Origin: Macrotis lagotis
Taxonomy: Eukaryota > Chordata > Mammalia > Peramelemorphia > Peramelidae
Assembly: GCF_037893015.1 (NCBI RefSeq)
Contig: NC_133658.1
Span: forward strand, 253,462,518-253,526,517
DNA length: 64,000 bases
Direction of reading: 5' to 3'
Below, piece after piece: positions 34,923 to 45,844 of this stretch (its first letter is position 1; each line of letters opens with the position of its first letter). The notes under the pieces were generated by a model, which did no database searches, had not been told where the DNA came from, and was given only the letters and a program-made list of their open reading frames with translations. A program made the position numbers and the translations under genes.

Positions 34923-35166
34923 GCTGCTGCTGCTGCTGCTGCTAACATCACCACCAACACTGCTGCTATTATTACTACACTACTAACCACCACTACTGCT
35001 ACTACTATTACTACACTAATACTACTTTTACCAATACTAATATTAATACTCTCACCACTCCTAATGCTGCTACTACAACCACCATCATTACTGCTGCTAC
35101 TTCAACTACTACTACCACAACTAATATTACTATTCCCACCCACTACTTCCACTCCTACTACCACCA
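34923..35166. repeat. Compound trinucleotide repeat (GCT)7 plus degenerate (ACT/ACC/ATT)n
   Basis: Seven perfect GCT units (34923-34943) are followed by over 200 bases of degenerate three-base periodicity (CTA, CCA, TTA, GCT units). Confidence 0.95.
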
Positions 35167-35285
35167 TGAACCAGTTTTAGGAGTTTTACACTGATGAATC
35201 TCACTGTATCTTCTCACCAAACATAGGAGTCAGCAGACCTATGTTCTAAACTAATGTTTACTATTAACTTGGTTGTAATTTGTAA

Positions 35286-35436
35286 TTTTTTTTAAAGTTT
35301 TTGCAAGGCAATGGGGTTAAGTGGCTTGCCCAAGGCCACACAGCTAGGTAATTGTTAAGTGTCTGAGGCCAAATTTGAACTCAGGTACTCTTGACTCCAG
35401 GGCCAGTGCTCTAGCTACTGTGCCACCTAGCCACCC
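35286..35436 (-). mobile_element. WSINE1-like SINE with TSD
   Basis: Antisense near-consensus copy; duplications TGTAATTTGTAA at 35274-35285 and 35437-35448. Confidence 0.97.
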
Positions 35437-35559
35437 TGTAATTTGTAACTTTGGGCAAGTTATTTTACCTCTAAGAGCCTCAGTTTTTCCTCTTAGAGAA
35501 TTTGACCTACCATAATCCTCAAGCTATTTATTTAAATCCCTTTCCTTACCTACTCAAAG

Positions 35560-36200
35560 TCCTTGGGAGAGGAAAGGGAGAAGGGGAAGGGGAAGAATTC
35601 CACACTTATTTCCAATTGCCTGAATCCCATTTAATACAAACCAAATAGTCTTCTGGGCAATATCTAAACTGCCTTATGATATAGTTTAAAATCTAGTACT
35701 GCTGAATCTCCTTCCTTTACATTTTTTTCATTTATTTCTTTAAAACTCTTGAATTTTTGTTCTTCTACAAAAATTTTATTATTTTTCTTAATTCAGTAAA
35801 AGAATTTTTAGAATTTAATTGGGAAGGCATTAAAAAGATTAGCTAGGTAAAATTGTCATTTTTACTAAATTGACTTTACCTACCACTGAACAATTAATAT
35901 TTCTCCAATTATTTAAATCTGAATTCATGTGTAAAAAGTGTTTTATAGGGGTGGCTAGGTGGCGCAGTGGATAAAGCACTGGCCCTGGAGTCAGGAGTAC
36001 CTGGGTTCAAATCCGGTCTCAGACATTTAATAATTACCTAGCTGTGTGGCCTTGGGCAAGCCACTTAACCCCATTTGCCTTGAAAAAAACAAAAAAAAAG
36101 TGTTTTATAATTATGTCCATTTAGTTCCTTGGTTTGTTTTGGCAAGGATACTCTCAGGCATTTTATATTGTCTATAGTTACTTTAAATAATCTAAAACAA
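35560..36200 (-). mobile_element. L1 ORF2 internal fragment, split by a SINE
   Basis: Antisense 'ctttaaaactcttgaatttttgttcttctac', 'attgggaaggcattaaaaagattagctaggtaaaattgtc' and 'agttccttggtttgttttggcaagg ... tattgtctatagttactttaaat' match the same part of L1 as 44500-44710. Confidence 0.75.
35948..36094 (+). mobile_element. WSINE1-like SINE with TSD, nested in L1
   Basis: Near-consensus; duplications AAAAAGTGTTTTATA at 35933-35947 and 36095-36109. Confidence 0.97.
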
Positions 36201-36702
36201 TATTGAATAATATTGGTTTCACATAGTGTGAGATCTTAATATGATTAAGGAACTCATACAATTTATCCTTAAAGTCATCAGTTCCCCATTTTTAATTTTA
36301 GCTAGATAGGGCTCTCAACCACTGCAAGAGTCGAAAGATTCTATGAACATAATGAAAAACTCCAAAAGTAGCTAATAAGTCACATCTTGCTTTTGCTTTG
36401 AAAAATTCCCACTGGTAGTTTTCAATAGATTTGGGAATTTCCCAACATATTGTAAAGTTTGAAGTTAAGGATGCATTTTCAAATGTTTTGCTCCTTTGAA
36501 AATACAAATTTTACTGACAGATCTGGAGGATACAGAATGAGGATTAGGGATACTTGGTAGGACCCTAGAAGAGTTCACCACTTTGAATTTGTTGTAGATT
36601 TATCAAGCAATCATTTTTCTTATTTAGTGAGATGAAAAAGGTTTTTTAATGTTATTAACAACAACTTGAGTTTGCTGAGAAATTATTTCCTCAACAACTC
36701 TT

Positions 36703-36856
36703 TTTTTTAGGGTTTTTTTTGCAAGGCAATGGGGTTAAATGACTTGCCTAAGGTCACACAGCTAGGTAGTTATTAAGTTTCTGGGGTCAGATTTGAACTC
36801 AGGTCCTCCTGACTCCAGGGACAGTGCTCTATTCACTGAGCCACCTCGTTGCCTCT
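36703..36856 (-). mobile_element. WSINE1-like SINE, first of a same-site pair
   Basis: Antisense; flanked by CCTCAACAACTCTT (36689-36702) and CCTCAATAACTCTT (36857-36870). More diverged than its neighbour, so probably the older insertion. Confidence 0.95.
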
Positions 36857-36870
36857 CCTCAATAACTCTT

Positions 36871-37024
36871 TTTTTTTTAAGATTTTTGCAAGGCAAATGG
36901 GGTTAAGAGTCTTGCCCAAGTCCACACAGCTAGGTAATTATTAAGTGTCTGAGACCGGATTTGAACCCAGGTACTCCTGACTCTAGGGCAGGTGCTTTAT
37001 CTGCTGCGCCACCTAGCCGCTCCT
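36871..37024 (-). mobile_element. WSINE1-like SINE, second of a same-site pair
   Basis: Antisense; flanked by identical CCTCAATAACTCTT copies (36857-36870 and 37025-37038). Keeps several CpGs, consistent with a younger insertion into the right-hand duplication of the first SINE. Confidence 0.97.
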
Positions 37025-37039
37025 CCTCAATAACTCTTA

Positions 37040-37295
37040 AAGGTAGATAGTACAAGTCCCATTTTTCCTATTTTAAAAGTTGAGAAAATTGAGGTTTAGA
37101 AGGATGAAGTGACTTTTTCAAGGTCATACAGTGAACAGTGGGAGTGCAGCAAATTGTAATACTATTGTTCTTATGCTATAAGTAATAAAAATGACAATAA
37201 AATAGTCATAATAATAACTAGTATTTATGTCATACATTAAGGTTTACAAAATGGTTTACATAAATTAACTCATTTGGTCTTTAAAACAACCAGTG
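37040..37295 (-). mobile_element. THER1-type SINE(s), left part
   Basis: Antisense 'cccatttttcctattttaaaagttgagaaaattgagg', then a second antisense THER1 start 'ataataactagtatttatgtcatacattaaggtttacaaaatggtttac ... ttaactcatttggtctttaaaacaacc', cut by the HAL1-like element and resuming at 40226. Confidence 0.8.
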
Positions 37296-38536
37296 GGGGA
37301 GGGGGTGAGAGTCAAGATGGAAGAGTAAAAACAGGAACTCCCACAAACTCTCCCCCAGATCATTCCTAATACCTTTAAATAATGACTCTAATCATATTCT
37401 AGAGTGACAGAACCCACAGAAAGACTGAGGGAAACACTTTTCCAGTCCAACTTGGAAGATCCATGGGAAGTGTCTATTAAAATGGATTTAGAAAGGACTT
37501 GCAGCACAGGCTGGGTGTCCAAGAAGGAACTGGCTCCAGCCATCCAGGAACAAACTGTGGGGTACCTGGGTCCATGGCAGCAGTGGTGGTTTCTAGACCT
37601 CTCAGCCCAGGGATTGCCAAGAACAACATGGAAGGTTAGTGGAAAACTCTGCTGCACCAGAGTGAGAGTGGAGCCCAGGTCAGCACAGACCTGGCCCAGG
37701 GACAAGGAACAGGCCCGGGGAGCCACCTAGCAGTTGCTTCCAGAATGCTCAGCCCCCGGGAGATAAAGAGGTTGGGGGAGATTGCAGATTTCTCTTTATA
37801 TCCTTGAGCCAAGACTCTGTTGCTCAGATCCAGGTTACAGTCTGGGGCCCCAGTCTCAGGAAAAGGAACTTTACTGCCATGGCTCCAGGGCATAAAGGAA
37901 TGCTTGTGGTCATCCACAGACCAGAGCACAGGCCAGGAGAGCAGTCATAGTTTCTCAAAAGACCTTGGAGGAATTGAGGTCATTGAGAAGTATCCCTGAA
38001 AACAGCTCAAAAAACCCCTCAAAAACTTAGGACTGTGCAATTTCCATCCTGGAAGCAAAACCCCACATTTACATAGTTAAATTCAGCCATAGGCTGGTCC
38101 CCCAGCAAATAACAGAAGGGGAAAAAAAATCCAACCACAGACAATTACTTTGGTCCTATGAAGGATCAAAATATACTCTCAGAAGATAACAAAATCAAAG
38201 CTTCTAAATCCAAAGTCTCCAAGAAAAATATGAATTGGTCTCAGGCTATGGAAGAGCTCAAAAAAGATTTTTGAAAACCAAGTAAGGAAAGTTGAGGAAA
38301 AATTGGAAAGAGAAATGAGAGCAATGAGAGAAAAAATCACGAAATCAAAGTCAGTAGCTTGGTGGATCACAAAAGAAAATTGAAGAAAATAACATCTTAA
38401 AAACCAGTTTGGGTCAAATAGGAAAAAAAGTTCAAAAGGCCAATGAGAAGAAAGCCTTAAAAAGCCGAATTGACCAGATAGAAAAGGAGATATAAAAGTT
38501 CTCTGAAGAAAATAATCCCTTTAAAAGTAGAATGTG

Positions 38537-38683
38537 AGGGCAGCTAGGTGGCATAGTGGATAAAGCACTGGCCTTGGAGTCAGGAGTACCCGGGTTCAAA
38601 TCTGGTCTCAGACACTTAATAATTATCTAGCTGTGTGGCTTTGGGCAAGCCACTTAACCCCATTTGCCTTGCAAAAAAAAAAA
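38537..38683 (+). mobile_element. WSINE1-like SINE, younger of a same-site pair
   Basis: Flanked by identical AAAAGTAGAATGTG (38523-38536 and 38684-38697). Confidence 0.97.
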
Positions 38684-38697
38684 AAAAGTAGAATGTG

Positions 38698-38861
38698 TGC
38701 ATGGGGAGCAGCAGCTAGGTGGCATAAGAGATAGAGCAGCAGCCCTGGAGTCAGGAGGACCTGATTTCAAATTTGGCCTTAGACACTTAATAATTACCTA
38801 GCTGTGTGGCCTTGGGTAAATAACTTAATCCCATTGCCTTACAAAAAAAAATAAACAAAAA
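38698..38861 (+). mobile_element. WSINE1-like SINE, older of a same-site pair
   Basis: Right flank AAAAGTAGAATG (38862-38873) is a third copy of the same target; the sequence is more diverged ('agagatagagcagcagccc', 'gatttcaaatttgg'). Confidence 0.95.
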
Positions 38862-39089
38862 AAAAGTAGAATGGAACTAAGGAAAGCTGATGACTGTGAG
38901 AAATCAAGAAACCATAAAACAAAACCAAAAGAATGAAAAACTAGAAGAAAATGTGAACTATCTTATTGGAAAAAATAACTGACCTGGAAAACAGATCCAG
39001 AAGAGATAATTTAAAAATTATTGGACTACCTGAAAGTCATAACAAAAAAAAACAAACCTAGAAGTCATTTTTCAAGAAATAATACAGGA

Positions 39090-39234
39090 GGGGGCGGCTA
39101 GGTGGCATAGTGGATAAAGCACCGGCCTTGGAGTCAGGAGTACCTGGGTTCAAATCCGGTCTCAGACACTTAATAATTACCTAGCTGTGTGGCCTTGGGC
39201 AAGCCACTTAACCCCATTTGCCTTGCAAAAACCT

Positions 39235-39235
<1 letters not shown>
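39090..39235 (+). mobile_element. WSINE1-like SINE with TSD and expanded tail
   Basis: Duplications AAGAAATAATACAGGA at 39074-39089 and 39327-39342 enclose the SINE and a (GAAA)n tract grown from its A-rich tail. Confidence 0.97.

Positions 39236-39330
<95 letters not shown>
39236..39330. repeat. (GAAA)n microsatellite, about 23 units
   Basis: Uninterrupted GAAA units arising from a SINE tail; it creates artificial Lys/Glu/Arg- and Ser/Phe/Leu-repeat frames on the two strands. Confidence 0.97.
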
Positions 39331-40226
39331 AATAATACAGGAAAACTTCCTTGATATCCTAGAAGCAGAGGGTAAAATAGAAATTGAAAGAATCTACCAT
39401 TCACCTCCTAAAGAGATCCCAAAACTAAAACTGCCAGGAATATTATAGCTAAATTCCAGAACTCCTAAGTCAAGGAGCAAATTTTACAAGCAGCCAGAAA
39501 GAAACAATTCAAATATTGTGGAGCCAGTCAGGATAACACAAGATTTAGCAGCTTCTACAAAAAGGGCTCATGGAGTTGAAATATGATAACCCAGACAATC
39601 GAGAATCAACTAACCAGCAAAACTGAACAAACTCTTTCGAAGGAAAAGCTATACATTCAATAAAAAGGTGACTTTCCAACTTTCCTGATGAAACAACCAG
39701 AGGAGAACAGAAAGTTTGATCTTCAAGTACAGGACTCAGATGAAGCATAGAGAAAGCAAGCAAGCAAATGCAACACACTTTTGGAGAAGGACAGATTGAA
39801 AAGAGAGAGAGAACAGAATAAATGCAGGTGGGGGGAAATAGGATGTAGGGAAATACTGTGGGGGGGGGGGGAAATTGAAGCAATTTCTCTGAAGGACTTA
39901 TGATAAAGAATGATATCCATCCCAAAGAAAAAAGCTGATGGTGTCTAAATACCATCTGAAGTACACTTTTCCCCCCTCCCTTTATTTTTTCTTTGGGTTT
40001 CTCTTTCTCTGGGGGGGGGGGTATTTACTTTTACAACATGACTATTGTAGTAATGTGTTTCATGGCTACATGTTTTTAACCTACACCAAGTAACTTACTT
40101 TGTCATTGTGGGGTATAGGGTGGGAGTAAGGAAGTTAATTTGAAACTCAAAGTTTTGGAAGTAAATGTTGAAACTTATATTTACATGTAGTTGAGTAAAA
40201 TAAAAATTAAAAATAAAAAGAATTAA

Positions 40227-40372
40227 GACTTAAAAAAATAACAACCCTGGAAGGTAGATAATGTTAGGCTCTCTATTTTTATAGATGAGAAAACTGAGGC
40301 TGAGAAGTGTGAGTTGACTTATTCAGAGTCACAGAGTCACAATATAATTTGAACTCAGGTCTTTCAGGAATA
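40227..40372 (-). mobile_element. THER1-type SINE, right part
   Basis: Antisense 'aacaaccctggaaggtagataatgttaggctctctatttttatagatgagaaaactgagg', the continuation of the copy cut at 37295. Confidence 0.85.
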
Positions 40373-40374
40373 CT

Positions 40375-40572
40375 GTGTTCAGGAAGTCAGCCCTTCATGA
40401 GTTCAGATCTGTCCTTAGGCACCTATGAGGTATTATCCTAGGCAATTCGCTTAACCCTATTTGCCACAATTTCCTAATCTGTAAAAATGAACTAAATAAA
40501 GAAATGGCAAATCATTACAATATCTTTACCAAGAAAACCAGAGACAGAAATAGCTGAAACTACTCAACAACG
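40375..40572 (+). mobile_element. RTE-tailed CORE-SINE
   Basis: 'cctaatctgtaaaaatgaac ... aatggcaaatcattacaatatctttaccaagaaaac ... gctgaaactactcaacaac'. Confidence 0.75.
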
Positions 40573-40684
40573 TTCCTACCTCAAACTCTTCTACTTTGTC
40601 CATTGTACTATATTATTGCCTAGGTAATAATTGAACATTTATTATAGACAGCTTACCTTACTTAATAAAAATGAGTGTTCTCAT

Positions 40685-40820
40685 TAAGGATAAGTGTTCC
40701 ATTCAATTTAGATCAATGTATAGCATGGAAACAACGTAGACTATCAGACTGCGGGGGGGTGGGGTGAGATTAGGAGAAAAATTGTAAAATTCACAAATAA
40801 ATAAATTAAAGTAAAAAAAA
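40685..40820 (+). mobile_element. Very short L1 3' end with TSD
   Basis: 'atggaaacaacgtagactatcagactgcgggggggtgggg ... aattgtaaaattcacaaataaataaa'; outer duplications GAGTGTTCTCAT at 40673-40684 and 41000-41011. A SINE later landed in its A-rich tail. Confidence 0.9.
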
Positions 40821-40832
40821 AAAGAATAAGAG

Positions 40833-40990
40833 GGGCAGCTAGGTGGTGCAGTGGATAGAGCACCAGCCCTGGAGTCAGGAGTACCTGAGTTCAAATATGG
40901 CCTCAGACACTTAATAATTACCTAACTGTGTGGCCTTGGGCAAGCCACTTAATCTCATTTGCCTTTCAAAAAAAAAACCAACCTAAAAAA
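40833..40990 (+). mobile_element. WSINE1-like SINE in an L1 tail, with TSD
   Basis: Duplications AAAGAATAAGAG at 40821-40832 and 40991-41002. Confidence 0.95.
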
Positions 40991-41154
40991 AAAGAATAAG
41001 AGTGTTCTCATAAGTTTCAGGGTTTAGTGAGGAAAATTAGGCCTCCAATAACTAGAAAGTGAAGTAAAATAGAGACAGAAGAACAAAATGCAGTAGGAGT
41101 TCACAGTTGGAAGAGACCATTTCTGGTTAGGGAAAAAATAAGGGAAGACTTCTT

Positions 41155-41300
41155 TAGCATTATTATTGTAACACCTGTTAATGTTAATACTTTGCATTTA
41201 TATAATGATTTATATATAGTTGAATAGTTTGGAAAGGTTTATTATATCCATTATTTTATTTGATCTCCATAATGATTCTGTGAGATAGACATGGATGGAT
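41155..41300 (-). mobile_element. THER1-type SINE remnant
   Basis: Antisense 'actttgcatttatataatgatttatatatag ... ttatttgatctccataatgattctgtgagatag'. Confidence 0.7.
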
Positions 41301-41466
41301 GGGAGAGATTTTAGTACTCTCTTACCCTCTTAAAAATTTTTGAGGATCCCTTCCCAAAGAATTCTTGTTTATGTAAGTTATACCTATTGATAATTATTGT
41401 ACTTCAAATTAAAACTGAAAAAATTTTATACATATTTTAAATTCAATAAAAATAACAATAATAATA

Positions 41467-41612
41467 GGGACAGCTAGGTGGCACAGTGGATAGAATACCC
41501 ACCCTGGAATCAGGAGGACCTGAGTTCAAATCCACCCTCAGATGATACTTAATATTTACTTAGCTGTGTGACCTTGGACAAGTCACTTGATCCCATTGAC
41601 TTACAAAAAAAT
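41467..41612 (+). mobile_element. WSINE1-like SINE (older copy)
   Basis: 'gggacagctaggtggcacagtggatagaa ... gtgaccttggacaagtcacttgatcccattgac'. Confidence 0.93.
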
Positions 41613-43005
41613 CCAGAAAGTTGAAAAAATTAATAAATCTAATATATGCTAACTTATTTTATGAAAAAATCTATTATTTTCCAACTCCAAAAAATAAATG
41701 AAAAGAGTGATTTTTTTTATATTTTTCCTTTCAAATCCCTTTTATGCCTGACTTAATGAAAAAAACAGCTTACTTCTCTTATCTCCTTCTGCATACAATC
41801 TGTCAGAATACATTGTTCTGGTTGAAGCTTATGAAGAAAATCTGCCCTCACACTACATACAGTTGGAAATGGTAATGTTTTAATAGGCAAATAATGTTAG
41901 TATTTTATTTTAAAGAGTTTTAATGTTGTAGATCACTTGAAGCAGTCCTATGGGATCCCAGGTGTCTGTGTACTACAATTTGAGAACTGTTGTGAAATGA
42001 GGTTTATAAAAGTTACCTGAAAGGTAGGAACAGGTGACACTGAAGGCAAACAATGAATAAAACTTCATTTTTTTCTTCTTTATTCTCTTTCTCCCCTTCA
42101 TTCTCTTTAGAGTATAAAACCATGTGAAATTTATGTTGATTGAATTTGATTTCTTTATTTCTATCATCCTTAAAAAGTGAAATTCTTTAATTATATATGC
42201 CGTGTTGCAGCCACCATGCCATATGGCATAATAACTAGAAAACTGGCTCAGATTTAAGAAGCTTCTTCAGTCTTTTAAGTCCACTGGAAGTTTGAACCTG
42301 AGCAATTCATTATCACTCAGTCTTAGATGATTCTAAGCCTGTATATTTTGCAGAACTGTTCCCTATCTACATTGGTAGAGGCATTTTCCCCATTGGGAGG
42401 TCCTAAAGTCAATTAAATCTCAGGTCTGGACTATTATTGTTATTTTTGTTCTTGTGATTTCTTCGATTTTCCCTAAAAAAATAATTCTTGGATTTTTCTT
42501 AATAGTGTAGGTTTATTTGTTTTTCTTTTGGAGTCTCCTCCCATGAGGAATTCTAGTCAAATGCTCTGCCCTGCTATGGTAGATTCAGAAGAAAGTATCA
42601 TATTTACAGTAGGCAATGGGGTCAAGCAGCCTAACTCCAACTGACACTTTACTCTGCAGTATGGGGTCTCTCAGGGGAAAAGGAAGGAACAATCATTGCT
42701 TTCCTTTCTTCTTTCTTCTTTTTCCTTTCTTTCTTTTAACTAGGGAAAAACACTATATAAGAAATTATGATTGTAATATGCAACATTTTTTGAGAATTTT
42801 AATAAAATTATATCTCTTCTAAACTGTTTTAAAAGATTAAAAAAAGTTGTATTGATTCTTTATTATGATTATCCCTGCCCACTAACCTATCACCAATAAA
42901 AGCCATCCTTGATGACAAGTAGGTAGAGTCAAGTAAAACATATCAATACACTGACCATATCTGAGAATGTATAGTTATTGTTATACCTCTAATCCAGGAG
43001 TTCTT
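41613..43005. other. Unassigned AT-rich sequence
   Basis: No gene, RNA or repeat family recognised in 1.4 kb; small open frames here are AT-rich and without domains. Confidence 0.4.
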
Positions 43006-43009
43006 AAAT

Positions 43010-44710
43010 TAATTTTTATTTTGATATTTTATTTTTTTAGTTGTGTATTATGAAAGTTTTTCAACATTCATCCACTTGCATATTTATAAATTACATAATT
43101 TTCTCCCCCCCCGCAATGGCAAACAGTCTAGTGAATGCTGTACATGTTCATTTATGTTAAACATATTTACATGATAGTCATTTTGTGCATGAGGAATTAG
43201 GACTAAAGGAAAAGAAAGAAAACCAGAGGATAGGAAGGGAAAACATAAGAGAAATTTTAAAAAATAAGCAGTGTTCATTCAGATTCTGTGGAGCCTTTTG
43301 GGTTTGTTTGTTTTTCCTCTCTAGATGTGAATCGTGTAGTCCGTAACAGGTCTCCCAAGGCTGTCCTATCTCTCTGAACTGTTGAGAGGAGCTGCATCCA
43401 TCCTAGTTGATCAACTCACAATATTGTTGTTAATATGTACAATGTTCTCTTGGTCCTTCTCCCTTTGCTCCTATAATTCCTTCCATTCATGGTTTCTTAT
43501 AGAACAATAGTACTCCATTACATGCATATACTATAACTTGTTCAGCTATTCCCCAGTTAATGGGCATCCCCTTAATTTCCAATTCTTTGACACTACAAAA
43601 AGGAGCTGCTACAAAAATTTTGAAACAAATGGGACTTTTCCCATTTTTTATGATTTCTTTTGGCTACAGGCTTAGTATTGGTGTTGCTGGGTCAAAGGAT
43701 ATGATCAGCTTTATTGCTCTTTGAGAATGGGTTCCATACTGCTCTTCAGAATGGGTGGATTGGTTAACAATTCCATAAACAATGCACTGATATCCCAATC
43801 CTCCCACAACCTCTTCAATATTGATTGTTTTCCCTTTTGTCATCTTAGCCAATTTGATACATGTAAGAGAGTACCTCATAGTTGTTTTAATTTGCATTTC
43901 TCTAATCAATAATGATTTGGAGCATTTTTTCATGTGATTATATATAACTTTAATGTCTTCATTTGAAAACTGCCTGTTCATATCTTTAACCATTAATCAA
44001 TTGGGGAATCACTTATAATCTTATAAATTTGATTCAATTCTTTATATTTTTTTATAAATGAGACTTTTATCAAAATCCCTAACTGAAAAATTGTTTTCCA
44101 GCTTTCTGTTTCCTTCTAATCTTGACAGCATTGGTTTTATTAGTGCAATTTTTTTTAATTTAATATAGTCAAAATTATCCATTTTGCATTTTATAATGTA
44201 CTCTAGTTTTTGTTAGGTCATAAATTTCTCCCCTTTCCATAGATCTATCAGAGTCTTTTCTTGATCTGTTACTTGATCTATGGTATCACCCTTTATGTCT
44301 AAGTCCTAGACCATTTTGATCTTATTTTGGTATAGGTGTTAAATGTGGGTCCATGCCTAGTTTTTGCCAGTTTTCCCAGTAGTTTTTGTCAAATAGTGAG
44401 TTCTTATCCTAGAAGTTAATGTTTTTGGGTTTGTCAAACAATAAATAAATATAGTCATTTACTGCCATTTCTTTTGAACCTATACTAATCCACTAGTCCA
44501 TTACTCTATTTCTTAACCAGCGCCAGGCAGTTTTGATGACTGCCACTTCATAGTATTTTTTGATCAGTTCCCTTGATATTCTTGACTGTTGCTCCAGATG
44601 AATTTTGTTATTATTTTTCTAGCTCTGTAAAATAGTTATTTGGTAGTTTGATTGGAATGGCATTGAATAAGTAACTTAATTTGGGTAGAATTATATGATC
44701 TTTGTTTTTT
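43010..44710 (-). mobile_element. L1 3' portion, 1.7 kb
   Basis: Minus-strand L1. The 3' UTR lies at about 43010-43430. The ORF2 end follows, with a 109-residue open stretch (43664-43993) carrying DMNRQFSNEDIKVI and REMQIKTTMRYSLT, the conserved C-terminal ORF2 residues. Further ORF2 sequence with stops continues to 44710. Confidence 0.93.
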
Positions 44711-44718
44711 AAAAAAAA

Positions 44719-44852
44719 ATTGGGAGCAGTTAGTAGTACAGTGCATAGGGTACCACCTCTGGAGTCAGGAAGACTTGAGTTTAAATTAGGCCTTACTTAG
44801 CTATGTGAACCTGGGCAAGGCACTCAACCCCATTGTCTTGAAAAAAAAATGT
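44719..44852 (+). mobile_element. WSINE1-like SINE (old copy)
   Basis: 'ggagcagttagtagtacagtgcataggg ... ctggagtcaggaagacttgagtttaaatt ... ctgggcaaggcactcaaccccattgtc'. Confidence 0.88.
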
Positions 44853-44869
44853 AAGTGTATTTCAAATCA

Positions 44870-45490
44870 ATTGGTTTCCTTAGTAATCCTAATATATTTT
44901 CTTTGATGCCTTAAAGCATTATTCTGAGAAGGGGTTTACTGGTTTTCCCAGATTGTCAAAGGAGTCAACAACCTCTGCATCTAATTAATCACCTCTCAGC
45001 CAAGAGAAACAAGTTTCATTATCAATCTTTGGAGGCTATTAGTTGTTGTTTTGTTCAGAGTTCTAAAATTTAGAGCTATTTCTCCTCATTGTAAATTGTT
45101 CTCCTATACTATTTCACTCTTTTCATGAGTTCCAATAGATTCATTTATCATCTTTGAATCCATCATATTCTTGTTTAATATAAATTCCAAATGATTCAAT
45201 AAAATTCTATTGTCTTCACACATCACACATCACAACTGTGATAGCTATTCCCCAATTAATAGGCACCAATTTAGTTTCCAGTTCTTTCCAACATTAAAAG
45301 GTGTTATATGATTCTTTTTCATATGGGCCTTTTCCCCCTATCCTTTACTTCCTTAGGGTACTTGCCAGATAGTAGTATTGCTGGGTCAAAATTTCATACC
45401 AAAATGGGAAATTGATTTCTAAATTGACCGTACTCTCATTTCTACCAAAAGCTCACCAGTGGCAGACAGTACATTCAGCTGCTAGACATA
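44870..45490 (-). mobile_element. Old L1 3' remnant
   Basis: Antisense 'gctattccccaattaataggcaccaatttagtttccagttctttcc ... gtagtattgctgggtcaaa ... tctaaattgaccgtactc'. Confidence 0.65.
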
Positions 45491-45512
45491 AATACACAAT
45501 ATATATGCTTTT

Positions 45513-45664
45513 CTAAATTTATTTTTTATTTATTTGAGGCAACAGGATTAACCCAAGGCCACACAGCTAGGCAATTATTAAGTGTCTCAGGCCAGATTTG
45601 AATTCAGGTACTCCTGACTCCAAGGTTGGTGCTCTATCCACTACACCATCTATCTAGCTGCCCC
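45513..45664 (-). mobile_element. WSINE1-like SINE, 1 of 3 in tandem
   Basis: Antisense; preceded by TATGCTTTT (45504-45512) and followed by the same 9-mer (45665-45673). Confidence 0.93.
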
Positions 45665-45673
45665 TATGCTTTT

Positions 45674-45830
45674 TTTTTTTTTTTTTTTTAGTTTTTGCAA
45701 GGCAATGGGGTTAAGTGGTTTCCCCAAGGCTACATAGCTAGGTAATTATTAAGTATCTGAGGTTGGATTTGAACTCAGCTACTCCTGACTCCAGGGCCAG
45801 TGCTCTATCTACTGCAACACCTAGCTGCCC
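45674..45830 (-). mobile_element. WSINE1-like SINE, 2 of 3 in tandem
   Basis: Antisense, long T-run at its start; followed by TATGCTTTT (45836-45844). Confidence 0.93.
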
Positions 45831-45844
45831 TCCCTTATGCTTTT

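Larger units (their letters stand above)
37296..40226 (+). mobile_element. HAL1-like (L1 ORF1-only) retrotransposon, full length, SINE-loaded
   Basis: Starts 'gagagtcaagatggaagagtaaaaacagg', typical of a marsupial L1 5' end, and carries a GC-richer 5' UTR to about 38150. A broken ORF1 follows. It has a coiled-coil part (about 38210-38520 and 38870-38990) and an RNA-binding part (about 39000-39560) recognisable by residues such as NNLRIIGLPES and, in another frame, VKEQILQAARKKQ. The 3' UTR ends 'atttacatgtagttgagtaaaataaaaatt'. There is no ORF2, as expected for HAL1-type 'half-L1' elements. Without its three SINEs and the (GAAA)n tract it is about 2.4 kb. Stops and frameshifts make it inactive. 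Open frames at 37404-37730 and in its antisense are by-products. Confidence 0.8.

Noticed and set aside
37388..37730. Overlapping sense and antisense frames of about 110 codons
   Set aside because: They lie in the 5' UTR-like part of the HAL1-like element and show no known domain.
39177..39448. Proteins made of KKERKKER or SFFLSFFL repeats
   Set aside because: They are translations of the (GAAA)n tract in a SINE tail.
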